This document shows, piece by piece, positions 42,800 through 51,969 of a DNA stretch of 64,000 nucleotides (position 1 is the stretch's first letter; every line of letters begins with the position of its first letter). The position numbers and the translations under genes are program-made. Source of the DNA: Pseudo-nitzschia pungens (taxonomy: Eukaryota > Bacillariophyta > Bacillariophyceae > Bacillariales > Bacillariaceae); assembly GCA_037355855.1 (NCBI GenBank), contig CM074767.1, positions 1,488,001-1,552,000 of the forward strand. Direction: 5' to 3'. The notes below the pieces were generated by a model that saw only the letters and a list, made by a program, of their open reading frames with translations, searched no databases and was not told the DNA's origin.

Positions 42800-45799
42800 A
42801 TGGCACGAGTTCGATGCTTGCCGGCGTCGGCGGCTGCGAGAAAACCGACCATGCTCTGGATGCGCATCGCGGTCTTGGTGTTGGGTTGTTGTATCATAAC
42901 GTTTGCTTCCTTTTCTCCGCCGTACCCGTTGTTGGTTTCGGCATCGTCTGCATCAATATCTACCTCCGCAACGAAAGAAAAGCCACAAATCAGCAATTCG
43001 GCTACCAAGTACATTGAGAAAGAAAACGAAAATCAGGCAGAAGAATCACATACAAATTTTGCATCACCCAACAACAATGCTAATACGAGTAGCGGGGCTG
43101 CAGTTCCAGGTTATGAAAAAATATCTGTGCGAGGAGGACAGCAAAAAGTCGCGCCAGAGAATACCAATGGGAATATTGCATCTTCGGACCTTGACACCAG
43201 GGTGGACCAAAACGACGACGACGACGACGACGACTCACTTTTCGATGGTAACGATGACAGCGAAGAGACGATTATCGGAATCGTCGACAACGATACCAAG
43301 CAGCGGAAGCGTTTCCTCAAAAAGCGGAAATTGAAATTTTTGAATCGCATTGTCGAAGTCAGTTCGCTTTTGCTTCGAAAAGAACACGACGCGTCTCTGG
43401 ACCCGGAGAAAGGAGGGGCATCTCGAAGAAAAGCCCGCCAGCAAAGGGCGATGTCAGCCACCTACAGCACTGGATTACAATTCGATGACAACGAGGAAGA
43501 CGACGAGCGAATCACTCAACAATCTGATTTGACGCGGCCCGGTCGATACATCCACATTGTCACTACCGCTGCCCTACCATGGATGACCGGAACCGCCGTG
43601 AACCCCTTGCTGCGTGCGGCCTATCTCCATGAACGTCTCGAGGCTATCAATAGCGGCGTTGCTTCCAATTACAGTACTGCTGAAATCAAGGCAACCAAAG
43701 ACACGAACAACGGCAGCAAGAGCAAATCATCCTATGTCACCCTGGTCATTCCTTGGTTGGAATTGCCGGAAGATCAACGACAGGTCTACAACGGTAGGGT
43801 TTTTGCCTCCAAGGAGGATCAGGAACTCTACGTTCGTGATTGGTTAGAGAAATCGGCCAACATGCCAGATGCTGCGGCCAAATTGAGGATTGTCTTCTAT
43901 AATGCACGATATCATTCGGGCCTCGGTTCGGTCTTTGCCATGGGCGATATCCTCCGGGAATTGCCACCCGACGAGCTCGATGTTTGCGTCTTGGAGGAAC
44001 CCGAACATCTCAATTGGTACCGAGCCCCCTCCATGGAATCTTGGACTAAACGCTACAATTACGTGGTGGGTATCGTTCACACCAATTATGACCAGTACGC
44101 AACGCAGCATTATTCGGGGTTGTGGACGGCTCCGGCTATTCGATTAATGAGCGCGGCAATGGTACGGGCTTACTGCCACAAGGTCATCAAACTCAGCGCG
44201 GTCGTTCAGGATTTTGCTCCCGAAAAGGAAGTCGTTAGCAACGTTCATGGGGTACGGGAAGAATTTATCGCTGACTTTGTTGTCGGCACAGAAGAGGGAG
44301 GGACAATCGACAACACACAAAACATGATCACAGGGAAGGAGGATGCAACTATATCAAACGAAACAAGCACTGTTGCTCAGAATCAATCTCGAAGCGCTGA
44401 TGATGCAGTCCGAAACGACACCATACCATCCTCGGAACAGACAGAGGTATACTTTATCGGAAAATTGCTGTGGACTAAGGGACTCGATATCTTGCTCGAA
44501 TACCAAGACTATTACAAGGATATCATGGGGGAATATTTTGCAATCGATATCTACGGCAGCGGACCGGATCAGGCGGAAATTACGCGAGCTTATCTAGGGC
44601 GCCAAAAATTGAACGGACGCAGCCAGCGAAAAAAAACTAGCAAGAACTCGAAAAAGACGAGAAAACTCCAATCCGAAATTGAGAAGGCCTCGAAGAATGC
44701 TTTTGTTCGGGCGTTTACATGGATGAATCGCCGAGGAAAAAGGAAGAAAGCAAGCACTTGTAGCAAGAAAGAGAGCAGCAGTAGCCAAGAGAAAAAAGAA
44801 GAGATCGATACCAATGACGAAAAAGGCAACGGCAGCATTTCCGTCGAAGATATCTATAATGACGTGATCGATGTTCTGGAATCGCTACCTGTCAAGGCGA
44901 GGGAATCCTTTGATGGGATCCCCTCTCAACTGAGAGAATCGTTAGATCAACTAAGCGAGGATGTTACCAAGGCGCAGAAATCAGTTAGGGGACTTCCAGC
45001 AAAGGCGCGGCAGATCGTTAACCAGTTGATCGACGACCTATCGTCAAGGGCAAATACCTTCCCGCTTCCCCGTAGTCTTTACGAATTTCGCCGCGAGTCC
45101 ATTCCGGCAACATTTCCCGGCCGAGTCGACCACGCGATACTCAAGGGTAATGCCACAGCAGCTTCTCAGTATAAAATATTCGTGAACCCATCCATCTCGG
45201 AAGTTTTGTGCACCACCACAGCAGAGGCTTTAGCAATGGGAAAATTCGTAATCATTCCCGTCCATCCTTCCAACCAATTTTTCTTAAAATTTCCCAATTG
45301 TTTGGGATATCGAAATCCATACGAGTTTGTAGCCAATCTGAGGTGGGCATTGACACACGATCCAACACCACATACCGAAGAGTTTGGACGAGAATTTACT
45401 TGGGAGGCTGCTACAGACCGCTTTTTGAAGGCATCTAGCATAACCCATCGTGAGGCTAGACAGCGAGAAATCTTGGGCAAGTCGAAGATCGATGAACGAA
45501 TTGCTTGGTTGCATAACGAGATGGGAAAGGGCTTGAAGGGAGATATCATTCGAAAGGCATTGGGTGCAGGGCCGGTCTCTGATCAGGTTCGGTACGAAAT
45601 GTCAAAGCAACAGAGAGAGACTGGCAAAGCCCCGGATGAACCGGAGGAAGAAGACGAAGGTGATAATGACGACGACGACGACGACGATATGGGCATTGAC
45701 GATGATGACATGGAAGACGAGGGTCTTCCGCGTAAATTTCGGAATTCGGTCTTTGTCAAGGCTCTGCGGGAAGCCACCGCTACAACCGCAATCGACTAG
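42800..45799 (+). CDS. digalactosyldiacylglycerol synthase (DGD-type, GT4)
   Basis: Single exon of 999 aa; ATG at 42800 is the first in the frame. An N-terminal hydrophobic anchor (about 18-40) precedes an acidic/Asn-rich spacer. The catalytic part has the plant DGD1/DGD2 hallmarks: IHIVTTAALPWMTGTAVNPL (about residue 250), VYFIGKLLWTKGLDIL (about 550), DIYGSGPDQ (about 584) and NPSISEVLCTTTAEALAMGK (about 796), with HPSNQFFLKFPNC following. It transfers galactose from UDP-Gal to MGDG, making DGDG, a major thylakoid lipid, at the plastid envelope. About 185 residues (about 590-770), Lys/Ser-rich then helical, are inserted into the C-terminal Rossmann domain compared with plant enzymes, and a shorter insert precedes VYFIGK. 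The C-terminal tail ends in an Asp-rich tract. Confidence 0.93.
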   Translation: MARVRCLPASAAARKPTMLWMRIAVLVLGCCIITFASFSPPYPLLVSASSASISTSATKEKPQISNSATKYIEKENENQAEESHTNFASPNNNANTSSGAAVPGYEKISVRGGQQKVAPENTNGNIASSDLDTRVDQNDDDDDDDSLFDGNDDSEETIIGIVDNDTKQRKRFLKKRKLKFLNRIVEVSSLLLRKEHDASLDPEKGGASRRKARQQRAMSATYSTGLQFDDNEEDDERITQQSDLTRPGRYIHIVTTAALPWMTGTAVNPLLRAAYLHERLEAINSGVASNYSTAEIKATKDTNNGSKSKSSYVTLVIPWLELPEDQRQVYNGRVFASKEDQELYVRDWLEKSANMPDAAAKLRIVFYNARYHSGLGSVFAMGDILRELPPDELDVCVLEEPEHLNWYRAPSMESWTKRYNYVVGIVHTNYDQYATQHYSGLWTAPAIRLMSAAMVRAYCHKVIKLSAVVQDFAPEKEVVSNVHGVREEFIADFVVGTEEGGTIDNTQNMITGKEDATISNETSTVAQNQSRSADDAVRNDTIPSSEQTEVYFIGKLLWTKGLDILLEYQDYYKDIMGEYFAIDIYGSGPDQAEITRAYLGRQKLNGRSQRKKTSKNSKKTRKLQSEIEKASKNAFVRAFTWMNRRGKRKKASTCSKKESSSSQEKKEEIDTNDEKGNGSISVEDIYNDVIDVLESLPVKARESFDGIPSQLRESLDQLSEDVTKAQKSVRGLPAKARQIVNQLIDDLSSRANTFPLPRSLYEFRRESIPATFPGRVDHAILKGNATAASQYKIFVNPSISEVLCTTTAEALAMGKFVIIPVHPSNQFFLKFPNCLGYRNPYEFVANLRWALTHDPTPHTEEFGREFTWEAATDRFLKASSITHREARQREILGKSKIDERIAWLHNEMGKGLKGDIIRKALGAGPVSDQVRYEMSKQQRETGKAPDEPEEEDEGDNDDDDDDDMGIDDDDMEDEGLPRKFRNSVFVKALREATATTAID

Positions 45800-46369
45800 G
45801 GGCGTGCGTTGAACCAAAAGATTACCAACTTTGTTGGATATTAGCTAGACACTCGGATCCCTGTCCGCCAGGTTGCCACAGAGAGTATTTTCACAATAAA
45901 AAACCTGTGTTCCGACAGAGATCAAGACGTCCCAATGCATGCCAAATCGCTGAGATGGGGTCAATGAAGTATTGCCACTTCCGAACCGTCATGTATCCAC
46001 AACTATAGATGAAAGATGCGATGCACTGTCTCTCCTGAAAGCTCTCTAATGATATGATTGACTTTCCACAAGGACTAAGTTGCTACAACAACAAGTATGA
46101 CCAACTCATGCCGACGCCTGGCATGAGAAAATGTTGTTAACTACAATAAAGATTTCAAGTTCATTTTTTGGGAGTTAAAATAAAATGCACACTAGAATAC
46201 CGTTTTCTCAAAATTACTGTCTCGTAAAGGCGTCCATTACCTGGTAATACAGTTGATTGCAATATTGTAATATAATTGCAGACGGTACCAGACTAGAGAT
46301 TAGCCTTCGCACCGTCTGTGTTAGGTTCGTGTTGGTTTGGTTTGGTTTGAAGCTTTCGAACTTGTCTGG
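45800..46369. other. intergenic between convergent genes
   Basis: No gene seen. GTTGGTTTGGTTTGGTTTG lies at about 46330-46349. Confidence 0.6.
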
Positions 46370-47020
46370 CTACGGTGAGTTGATGGGATCATAGTGCCGG
46401 CTATTGGGTACAGCTGCACTTTCTTTTCCACTACTTAAAACCGAACGGCGCCTTGCACCCTCTGATACTCTTTTCATCATTCGCGCTGGTACTCGAAAGA
46501 ACTTGGGGAAGTTGAATTTGGTTTTCACCAAACCATTCCGATTTCTCTTTAGCTTGGAGTCTAGTGCATCTCGTAATTCAGCCTTCGTAAAGCCTGTCTC
46601 CAAGAAGATACACACTCTTTGCACTTCATCTGTAATTTCTGCTTCCCGATAGAACTCTTTTGTTTCCATAGAATCCAAAGGAATCGGTTCATGTTCCACG
46701 TAATTCCAACCTATCGCCAGTCCTAGATCAACACCAACGTCCATGCCAATTTTTCGTTCGTACTCGCGAATCGTCACTGTACTGAAATTGACTTTGAACG
46801 ATCTGGCGTCACAACTCCTGCAGTTACCACGGTGATCACAATCAAACAAATCAGCCTCCCTCATACTACTAATCGTCGATGCCGTGTTGCACGAAGCAAT
46901 ATCGCCTCGATGAAGTTCCGGTAAGGGATGAAAACGAGGAATAGGAGACTCCAAGGCGACGTCGTTCGGTATCATTTCACAGTCCATTATGGTTTGCTTA
47001 TGTTTTCTTCTTTGACCCAT
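46370..47020 (-). CDS. hypothetical protein of a diatom-type family
   Basis: Single exon of 216 aa; the first ATG in the frame is at 47020. The central block FSTVTIREYERKIGMDVGVD followed by GLAIGWNY is a motif I recall as recurring in many uncharacterised diatom proteins (V-x-F/IREYER..G..P....G..I.LGW). The region after it (VQRVCIFLETGFTKAELRDALDS) is helical. The C-terminus is basic. An upstream Cys cluster (FDCDHRGNCRSCDARS) might bind metal. No signal peptide or TM. Function unknown. Confidence 0.7.
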   Translation of the reverse strand: MGQRRKHKQTIMDCEMIPNDVALESPIPRFHPLPELHRGDIASCNTASTISSMREADLFDCDHRGNCRSCDARSFKVNFSTVTIREYERKIGMDVGVDLGLAIGWNYVEHEPIPLDSMETKEFYREAEITDEVQRVCIFLETGFTKAELRDALDSKLKRNRNGLVKTKFNFPKFFRVPARMMKRVSEGARRRSVLSSGKESAAVPNSRHYDPINSP

Positions 47021-48503
47021 TGCTTGAGATGATATCAAGCACTGTACCGTGTCATTTCATAGAACAAGAGGCAAGCAGCAAGTGGCCAGAGGCGATACGT
47101 ATGTCGATTTCAATTTTTGTATCCCACAGGAATCAGGAATCAACGAGAACCATTAGGTAACCTTACGGTAGTTGCTTCATATTTTTCGAAAAAAGTCGAA
47201 AGATCGTCGGATCATTGGTAAAGTTCTCAAAATTTCCAATTCCCAAACATAGAGTGAGCTGAAATTCCACGATTCATGAAGAAGCTCTAGTCAAGGTTGC
47301 AGAAGAAACCATTTTGTTGTTCCTAAGCCCACTGGTCCCGAGTCTTCAAACGTACGGACTATGAAAAAACTCCACCTGAATGCAGAATTACATACGTACG
47401 TATGAATTCCCAACACGAGCTCCTGTAATTTTTTTCGCTCTAGCGTCAGAAGCAATCCGATTGGCTCCTGAAAAAATGGCACCGCAAAGTTCGTATCGAA
47501 TATGCGGATTTTGCCCTACGGTAAGATACTTTTTTTGGTGTGGAGTGGACTGGACTGACTTGTACGAAAAATCCACAGGGTTCAACTTTTCACAATAACA
47601 TGACCAGCAACAGCCTCGGGAGGTCGACAAGCTTTCTCTTGAGAACACATATCACCACTTACCGGTACAAGTGCGTAAGACTTACTCAACCACCCCTTTT
47701 TGCTTGCCAGTGTAGGACAACATAAAAGTGAAAAAAATAATGAAAGTAACATGTACAAGCAAAAGCAGCAGCGGCGGTTCAAAAAAATTTACCTCAACAA
47801 CTTGCTTCTACTAGTAGTACCTACAAGACCAACCTTCTACTGAGGGTGGACTTCTTCTGCAAGAAGAATACTCCACCTCAAGATTTTTATGTCCAAACTA
47901 ATGACTAGTATAAGGTTGTTCAATACATCCTCAATGTCATCATTTATTTTGAGTGCCGAATCAATGTTTACTACTGTCTTACTAGTACTAGTAGTAGGGT
48001 GTTCACTGCTGCCCTCTGGCCCCAAAAAACTCAATCTTCATCTGCCCCAGAAAATACTGGTAGCTCCTCCTTCCTTGATGAGATTGTGGCGTGCTGTCCA
48101 GACTGCCAAATAGAGCATCATTTTATCATGCAACATACGACGTAGTAGCAAAGGTCACCACTGAGCGTCATGAGTCATTCAGTCGCCCTAGTAATATTAC
48201 TACTACTAGTCTTTAACCAGCACTACTAGAACCATACCTTACAAACCAGTGAGTAGGCCAGATCTGGTCAACAACTCCGCATCGCCACTATAAGGCAACC
48301 AATTCGTCGACACCCTTTCAGCTATGGTTCCCGAAAAGATACCATTCAGCTTCGCAATAGTTTTGGTTCGTACCGTATGGACAACCTCTACCAGTAAGAT
48401 TACTGTAAGTAAAATACAAGTCATGATATCATGTTACTAATTACTACTTCGTACTACGTACTACTCTGTAACCTTACCTCTTGGAGGTGCACTTATTGTT
48501 ACC
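47021..48503. other. intergenic
   Basis: About 1.5 kb without a supportable gene. It has repeated CTAGTA/TACTAG stretches (about 47810-47822, 47978-47998, 48193-48212), GGTAACCTTACGGTAG (about 47156) and TACTTCGTACTACGTACTACTCTGTAACCTTACC (in two halves, about 48443-48478) just before the left end of the retroelement. Confidence 0.55.
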
Positions 48504-48521
48504 GGTATCCTATGGGATACC
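48504..48521. repeat. terminal hairpin of the DIRS-like element
   Basis: GGTATCC-TATG-GGATACC is a 7-bp perfect stem with a 4-nt loop at the very end of the element. The same hairpin with a compensating loop (GGTATCCCATAGGATACC) ends the deleted copy at 20792-20809. It may be a recombinase recognition site. Confidence 0.75.
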
Positions 48522-48969
48522 CCGGCGCCGTCTCGGGTGTACGTCAACTTCGGAGTGCACGTACTCTGTGCTCACATTTGTCTGTACTAGGTCATACGCG
48601 GTATACACTATGTCTATTCTGTAGTGATGGCGGATTGACGAAGCTTTAGGCGAATGTGTGGTATAGCGTGCGCGCGCGTGTGCGCGGTAGCTATCTAGTC
48701 ACTAACCCGAACCCTAATCGGGGTGGGACCCCTATGTAGTAGGGGTATGTAGGGTTAGTACAGTGCACAGAGAGTCCTTGCCACAACGGGTGGAGAGGAG
48801 AGTTCGTGAACCCGCTCGAAGAGGGGGTGAAGCGCGAATGGAAAGTCGAGCCACCGCCACTCTCGAAGTTGACGAGTACAGCCGGGAAAAAAAAAAAAAA
48901 AAATGAAAAAATAGGGTGGGATGGTTGTCTAACGGGGCTTAAGGCGCAGGGCGCAAACAGTTAGGCAAC
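48522..48969 (-). other. 3' non-coding region of the DIRS-like element
   Basis: Contains a GTGCGCGCGCGTGTGCGC alternating tract (48668-48686), two ACCCC..GGGGT inverted motifs around 48728-48747, and an A-tract of about 18 on the plus strand (about 48886-48902; a T-tract in transcript sense). Confidence 0.6.
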
Positions 48970-50670
48970 CTAGGCGGCGTTGGCGGGAGCCGGAGCAAGT
49001 GGTCCCACGGGGGCCGGAGCAAGTGGGCCCACGGCGGGGGCCGGGGGAAGGGCGGCGGTGGAAGCGCGACCGGGAGGGAAGACAAAGGCGTAGCTTGAGA
49101 TCGGGGCGAGCGTGCTGCGGGAAGCGCCGTAGGCGGTGGCAACATTCGCCATGAAGCGGTCTTGGGTGGTCTCCGCGGTGAATTGGCACAAGACCTTGCC
49201 CCGCGTGGAGCAAGGGAAAAGGAGGCGGCCATTAGGGATGACGACACCGAAGACGTAGTGCCCGTGGTAGTCGATGAGGGTGGGGACGTGGAGGCACAGG
49301 AGGAAGGGGCAGGCGTCGGTGCCCAGACGTGTGGTCACTTCGTCGCCGGGGGAGTACTCAAGCCCAAGAGCGTGGAGAGTAGCGACCAAGGTCTGGTTGG
49401 GGGCGTGGCAGGTCGAAAGCGGGACGTCGAGGGAAGGACGGGCGGCGATAACGCGGGCTAGGAGACGGTCGATGGCAGCAGTGGTGGGTGCCGGAACGGG
49501 CTCGGCGTAGTGAACACCGTGGTAGACGGTATAGGCAAGGCGGAAGTTGGTGACGGCGGTTTGGTAATGGGGACAGTAAGGGTGGGCCATGTCCAATTCG
49601 GCCAAGGCAGAGGCTACAGCCGCACCTGCGGGGTTGGCGTACAGAGTGTGCAACTTGGCGAGCCACGGGCGGGGACCAGTGGGGGTGTCGAGCGGGCTGT
49701 CCGAGTAGCCGGTGAGGTTTCGATTGGCAGAGGTGAGCGGAAGAGCGTTCAGGACCTTTCTGTCGGAAGGTGGGCTGCTGAGGGTGCCCTCAAGGAGGGC
49801 GATGGTCAACGAGATGGCAGTAGGCTCAGGCTGGGCAGGGTCGCGGGGAGCGGGCGGGCCCGGGATTGGGAGGACAGGAGCAGGATTTTCCGCGGGCGCG
49901 GGCGGCACTACCATCGCCCCGTGGGCGAGGGGACCAAAAGGGAGAGGAGAGTCGGAATCGGAAGAACGGATAGAAAGCGAGGAGTTTCTGGAATGGGTTC
50001 GGGCGGACGCGGACGTGGGCGATTCGCCGGCGGACGGGGGAGGGTCCTCCGGGATGCCCTGAAAGGGAAGGAGGGTCTTGAGGTCTTTGGCGTGGGTGGA
50101 AGCTCGGGGCCAGTCGGCTTTGGAGCAAGCGGCGAGGAAATCGACGTAGAGGCCGACGTAAGTCTCAAAGTCCTGGAGGGAGGAAGGTGGGAGGTCGACC
50201 GGGAGGGTGAAGGGGGGGCGAAACGGAGCGGTGGGGGCGGCCGCTTCGAGGGTGTCGCCGTGACGGTTGAAACAACGGAAGACGCCGACGGGGGTTGGGT
50301 TGGTGATGAGGGTAATGGCCTGGCTCATGGTGTCGAGGAGGCGTCGGGCCCTCGCGAGGAACGAGGTGGCAAGCATGGTGGGAGCGGCAACAAAGCTAGG
50401 TGGTGTTTGGGAGGAGTCCAGAGTGGGAATTATGCAAAGACCAGTGGGAGGGGGGCAAAGAGGACCCAGTCCGTGGACAAGCGCGGGAAGAGGGGATCGG
50501 GCGTAGCCATGGTCAGGGGTAGGGAGAGGAGGAGGAGAAACGGTGGGAAAACCATGTTGAAACGGAAAACAGATCGAAAAATAAAAACGTGTTTGTTGTA
50601 AGATAAAACGGGGTGTAACTGGTCGCTTAGTAAGGGGTGTGTACGGAGGCGATCGTGGGGGGTTAGGCAT
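48970..50670 (-). CDS. ORF4 of the DIRS-like element, unknown function
   Basis: Open frame of 566 codons from ATG 50670; a later Met is possible because the first 100 residues are Pro-rich and of low complexity. It begins just downstream of the recombinase. Readable parts include FETYVGLYVDFLAACSKADWP, PYCPHYQTAVTNFRLAYTVY, DACPFLLCLHVPTLIDYHG and VLCQFTAETTQDRFMANVAT. The middle is Pro/Ala/Ser-rich. It does not resemble the methyltransferase that some DIRS elements carry at this position, nor RT, recombinase or Gag as far as I can see. The frame is maintained over 1.7 kb of GC-rich DNA, where long chance frames do occur, but the composition is protein-like with ordered hydrophobic blocks. 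Confidence 0.55.
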   Translation of the reverse strand: MPNPPRSPPYTPLTKRPVTPRFILQQTRFYFSICFPFQHGFPTVSPPPLPTPDHGYARSPLPALVHGLGPLCPPPTGLCIIPTLDSSQTPPSFVAAPTMLATSFLARARRLLDTMSQAITLITNPTPVGVFRCFNRHGDTLEAAAPTAPFRPPFTLPVDLPPSSLQDFETYVGLYVDFLAACSKADWPRASTHAKDLKTLLPFQGIPEDPPPSAGESPTSASARTHSRNSSLSIRSSDSDSPLPFGPLAHGAMVVPPAPAENPAPVLPIPGPPAPRDPAQPEPTAISLTIALLEGTLSSPPSDRKVLNALPLTSANRNLTGYSDSPLDTPTGPRPWLAKLHTLYANPAGAAVASALAELDMAHPYCPHYQTAVTNFRLAYTVYHGVHYAEPVPAPTTAAIDRLLARVIAARPSLDVPLSTCHAPNQTLVATLHALGLEYSPGDEVTTRLGTDACPFLLCLHVPTLIDYHGHYVFGVVIPNGRLLFPCSTRGKVLCQFTAETTQDRFMANVATAYGASRSTLAPISSYAFVFPPGRASTAALPPAPAVGPLAPAPVGPLAPAPANAA

Positions 50671-50718
50671 CGTGGGGGGGGAGGGAGTATACACGGATGT
50701 AGAAAAAAACCGTGAAAG

Positions 50719-51969
50719 TTACCAGCGGTCGGGGGGCCGGGCGGCGCCAGCCGTGAGGATGGCGTTATGCTGGTGAGAGAGGATGTGGAGGTCGCGGGTG
50801 TAAATTTGCCACGAATCGCTGTTCCACCGGAGCTGTTTTTTGATAAATTCGGGAGACGCGCCGGCGGCCTGGAGAATGCAGCACGCGCCAACGCGAATAG
50901 AATGACATGTAAATTTTTTGAGGGCGGACGGAGAAGTAACGCCGTAGACGACGCGGGCAAGGGAGCGGAGGGTGGACTCGACGTCGGAGTCGACCACGTA
51001 AACGGCCACCTTGGAGCAGGGGCTGTAGACTGCGAGGGGCCCAGCCAAAGGGCCGGGATGAGGGGCCCATGCGGGAAAGAGGCGATAGTAGCGGGCCAGG
51101 ATGCGCAACCATGCCGCGACCAAATCGAGGGAAGCGGTTGAGTTGCGAGAAAATCCTTTCACAGCATTCCGTTCGCCATTCTTTTGCCATCGCCATCGGA
51201 CGCAGACACGCATCACGGAGTTGGGGGAGGCGAGGCCGGAAGGATGGGGGAGGAGATTCCCATGGCGGTCAAACAGGGTGATGTCAGCCGGGATGAGGGC
51301 GACACAGTCGCCCGAAGGGCTGCGAGCAAACGTGCCAAGGCACCGGTGGCTGTGGGTCTGGCACCACTCACTCTTGCGGAAGCCAGCGGCGAGGCCGACG
51401 GTAAGCCAGTCGGCGAGGGTGGCGGGAAGGGAATCCGGGGGCTCAGCCGCCGAGGCGGTTAGGAGGTGTTGCTGCATGGCGATGGTGACTGGTTCCTTGC
51501 GGTCGGGGACCGACTCATAACGGCGGGCCTCGCGGAGGACAGCGGTGATGTCCGGGCACAAGCCGGGACGGAGCGGGGACTCTTTGCGGGCATCCCGGTC
51601 AGGGACGGGGTCAAAATGGGCGAGAAGGGTACTGGCAGCCAAGAGGTATTTGCTAGCGGTGTCGGCTTTGATGCACTTGCAAAGGAGGCTGTGGCCAGTG
51701 AGGAGATGGCGAGCGTAGTTAGCGAGGAGGAGGTTCAGGGCCTCGGTGGTAATGCGGGAGTCGATCACAGGAAACAGTGCTGGGAAGATACCGAGGTGGG
51801 TACACCACCAGAGAAAATGGAGGCGGCGGGTAAGAACAGTCCGGGCTTCTTTAGGGTTGTGGGGGGAGCCGTTGCGTAGTCGGAGGACAGCGTCGAACCC
51901 AGAAGAGAGACAAGCTCGGGACTTGGGAGGAAAGCAGTCCAGGATGCGAATCGCGCGTGCTGAGTGCAA
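50719..51969 (-). CDS. tyrosine recombinase of the DIRS-like element
   Basis: Open frame of about 416 codons overlapping the RT frame by about 205 nt and lying in its -1 frame. No ATG occurs in the first ~145 codons, so it is probably made by frameshift or as an RT fusion. Catalytic landmarks are AAGFRKSEW (first Arg), the block near VRWRWQKNG, HSIRVGACCILQAAG (His-x-x-Arg), LRWNSDSW and the nucleophile Tyr in WQIYTRD. Spacing and order fit the YR fold used by DIRS and Crypton elements. It would integrate a circular double-stranded DNA copy by strand exchange, which explains the lack of target-site duplications. Confidence 0.9.
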   Translation of the reverse strand: MHSARAIRILDCFPPKSRACLSSGFDAVLRLRNGSPHNPKEARTVLTRRLHFLWWCTHLGIFPALFPVIDSRITTEALNLLLANYARHLLTGHSLLCKCIKADTASKYLLAASTLLAHFDPVPDRDARKESPLRPGLCPDITAVLREARRYESVPDRKEPVTIAMQQHLLTASAAEPPDSLPATLADWLTVGLAAGFRKSEWCQTHSHRCLGTFARSPSGDCVALIPADITLFDRHGNLLPHPSGLASPNSVMRVCVRWRWQKNGERNAVKGFSRNSTASLDLVAAWLRILARYYRLFPAWAPHPGPLAGPLAVYSPCSKVAVYVVDSDVESTLRSLARVVYGVTSPSALKKFTCHSIRVGACCILQAAGASPEFIKKQLRWNSDSWQIYTRDLHILSHQHNAILTAGAARPPDRW

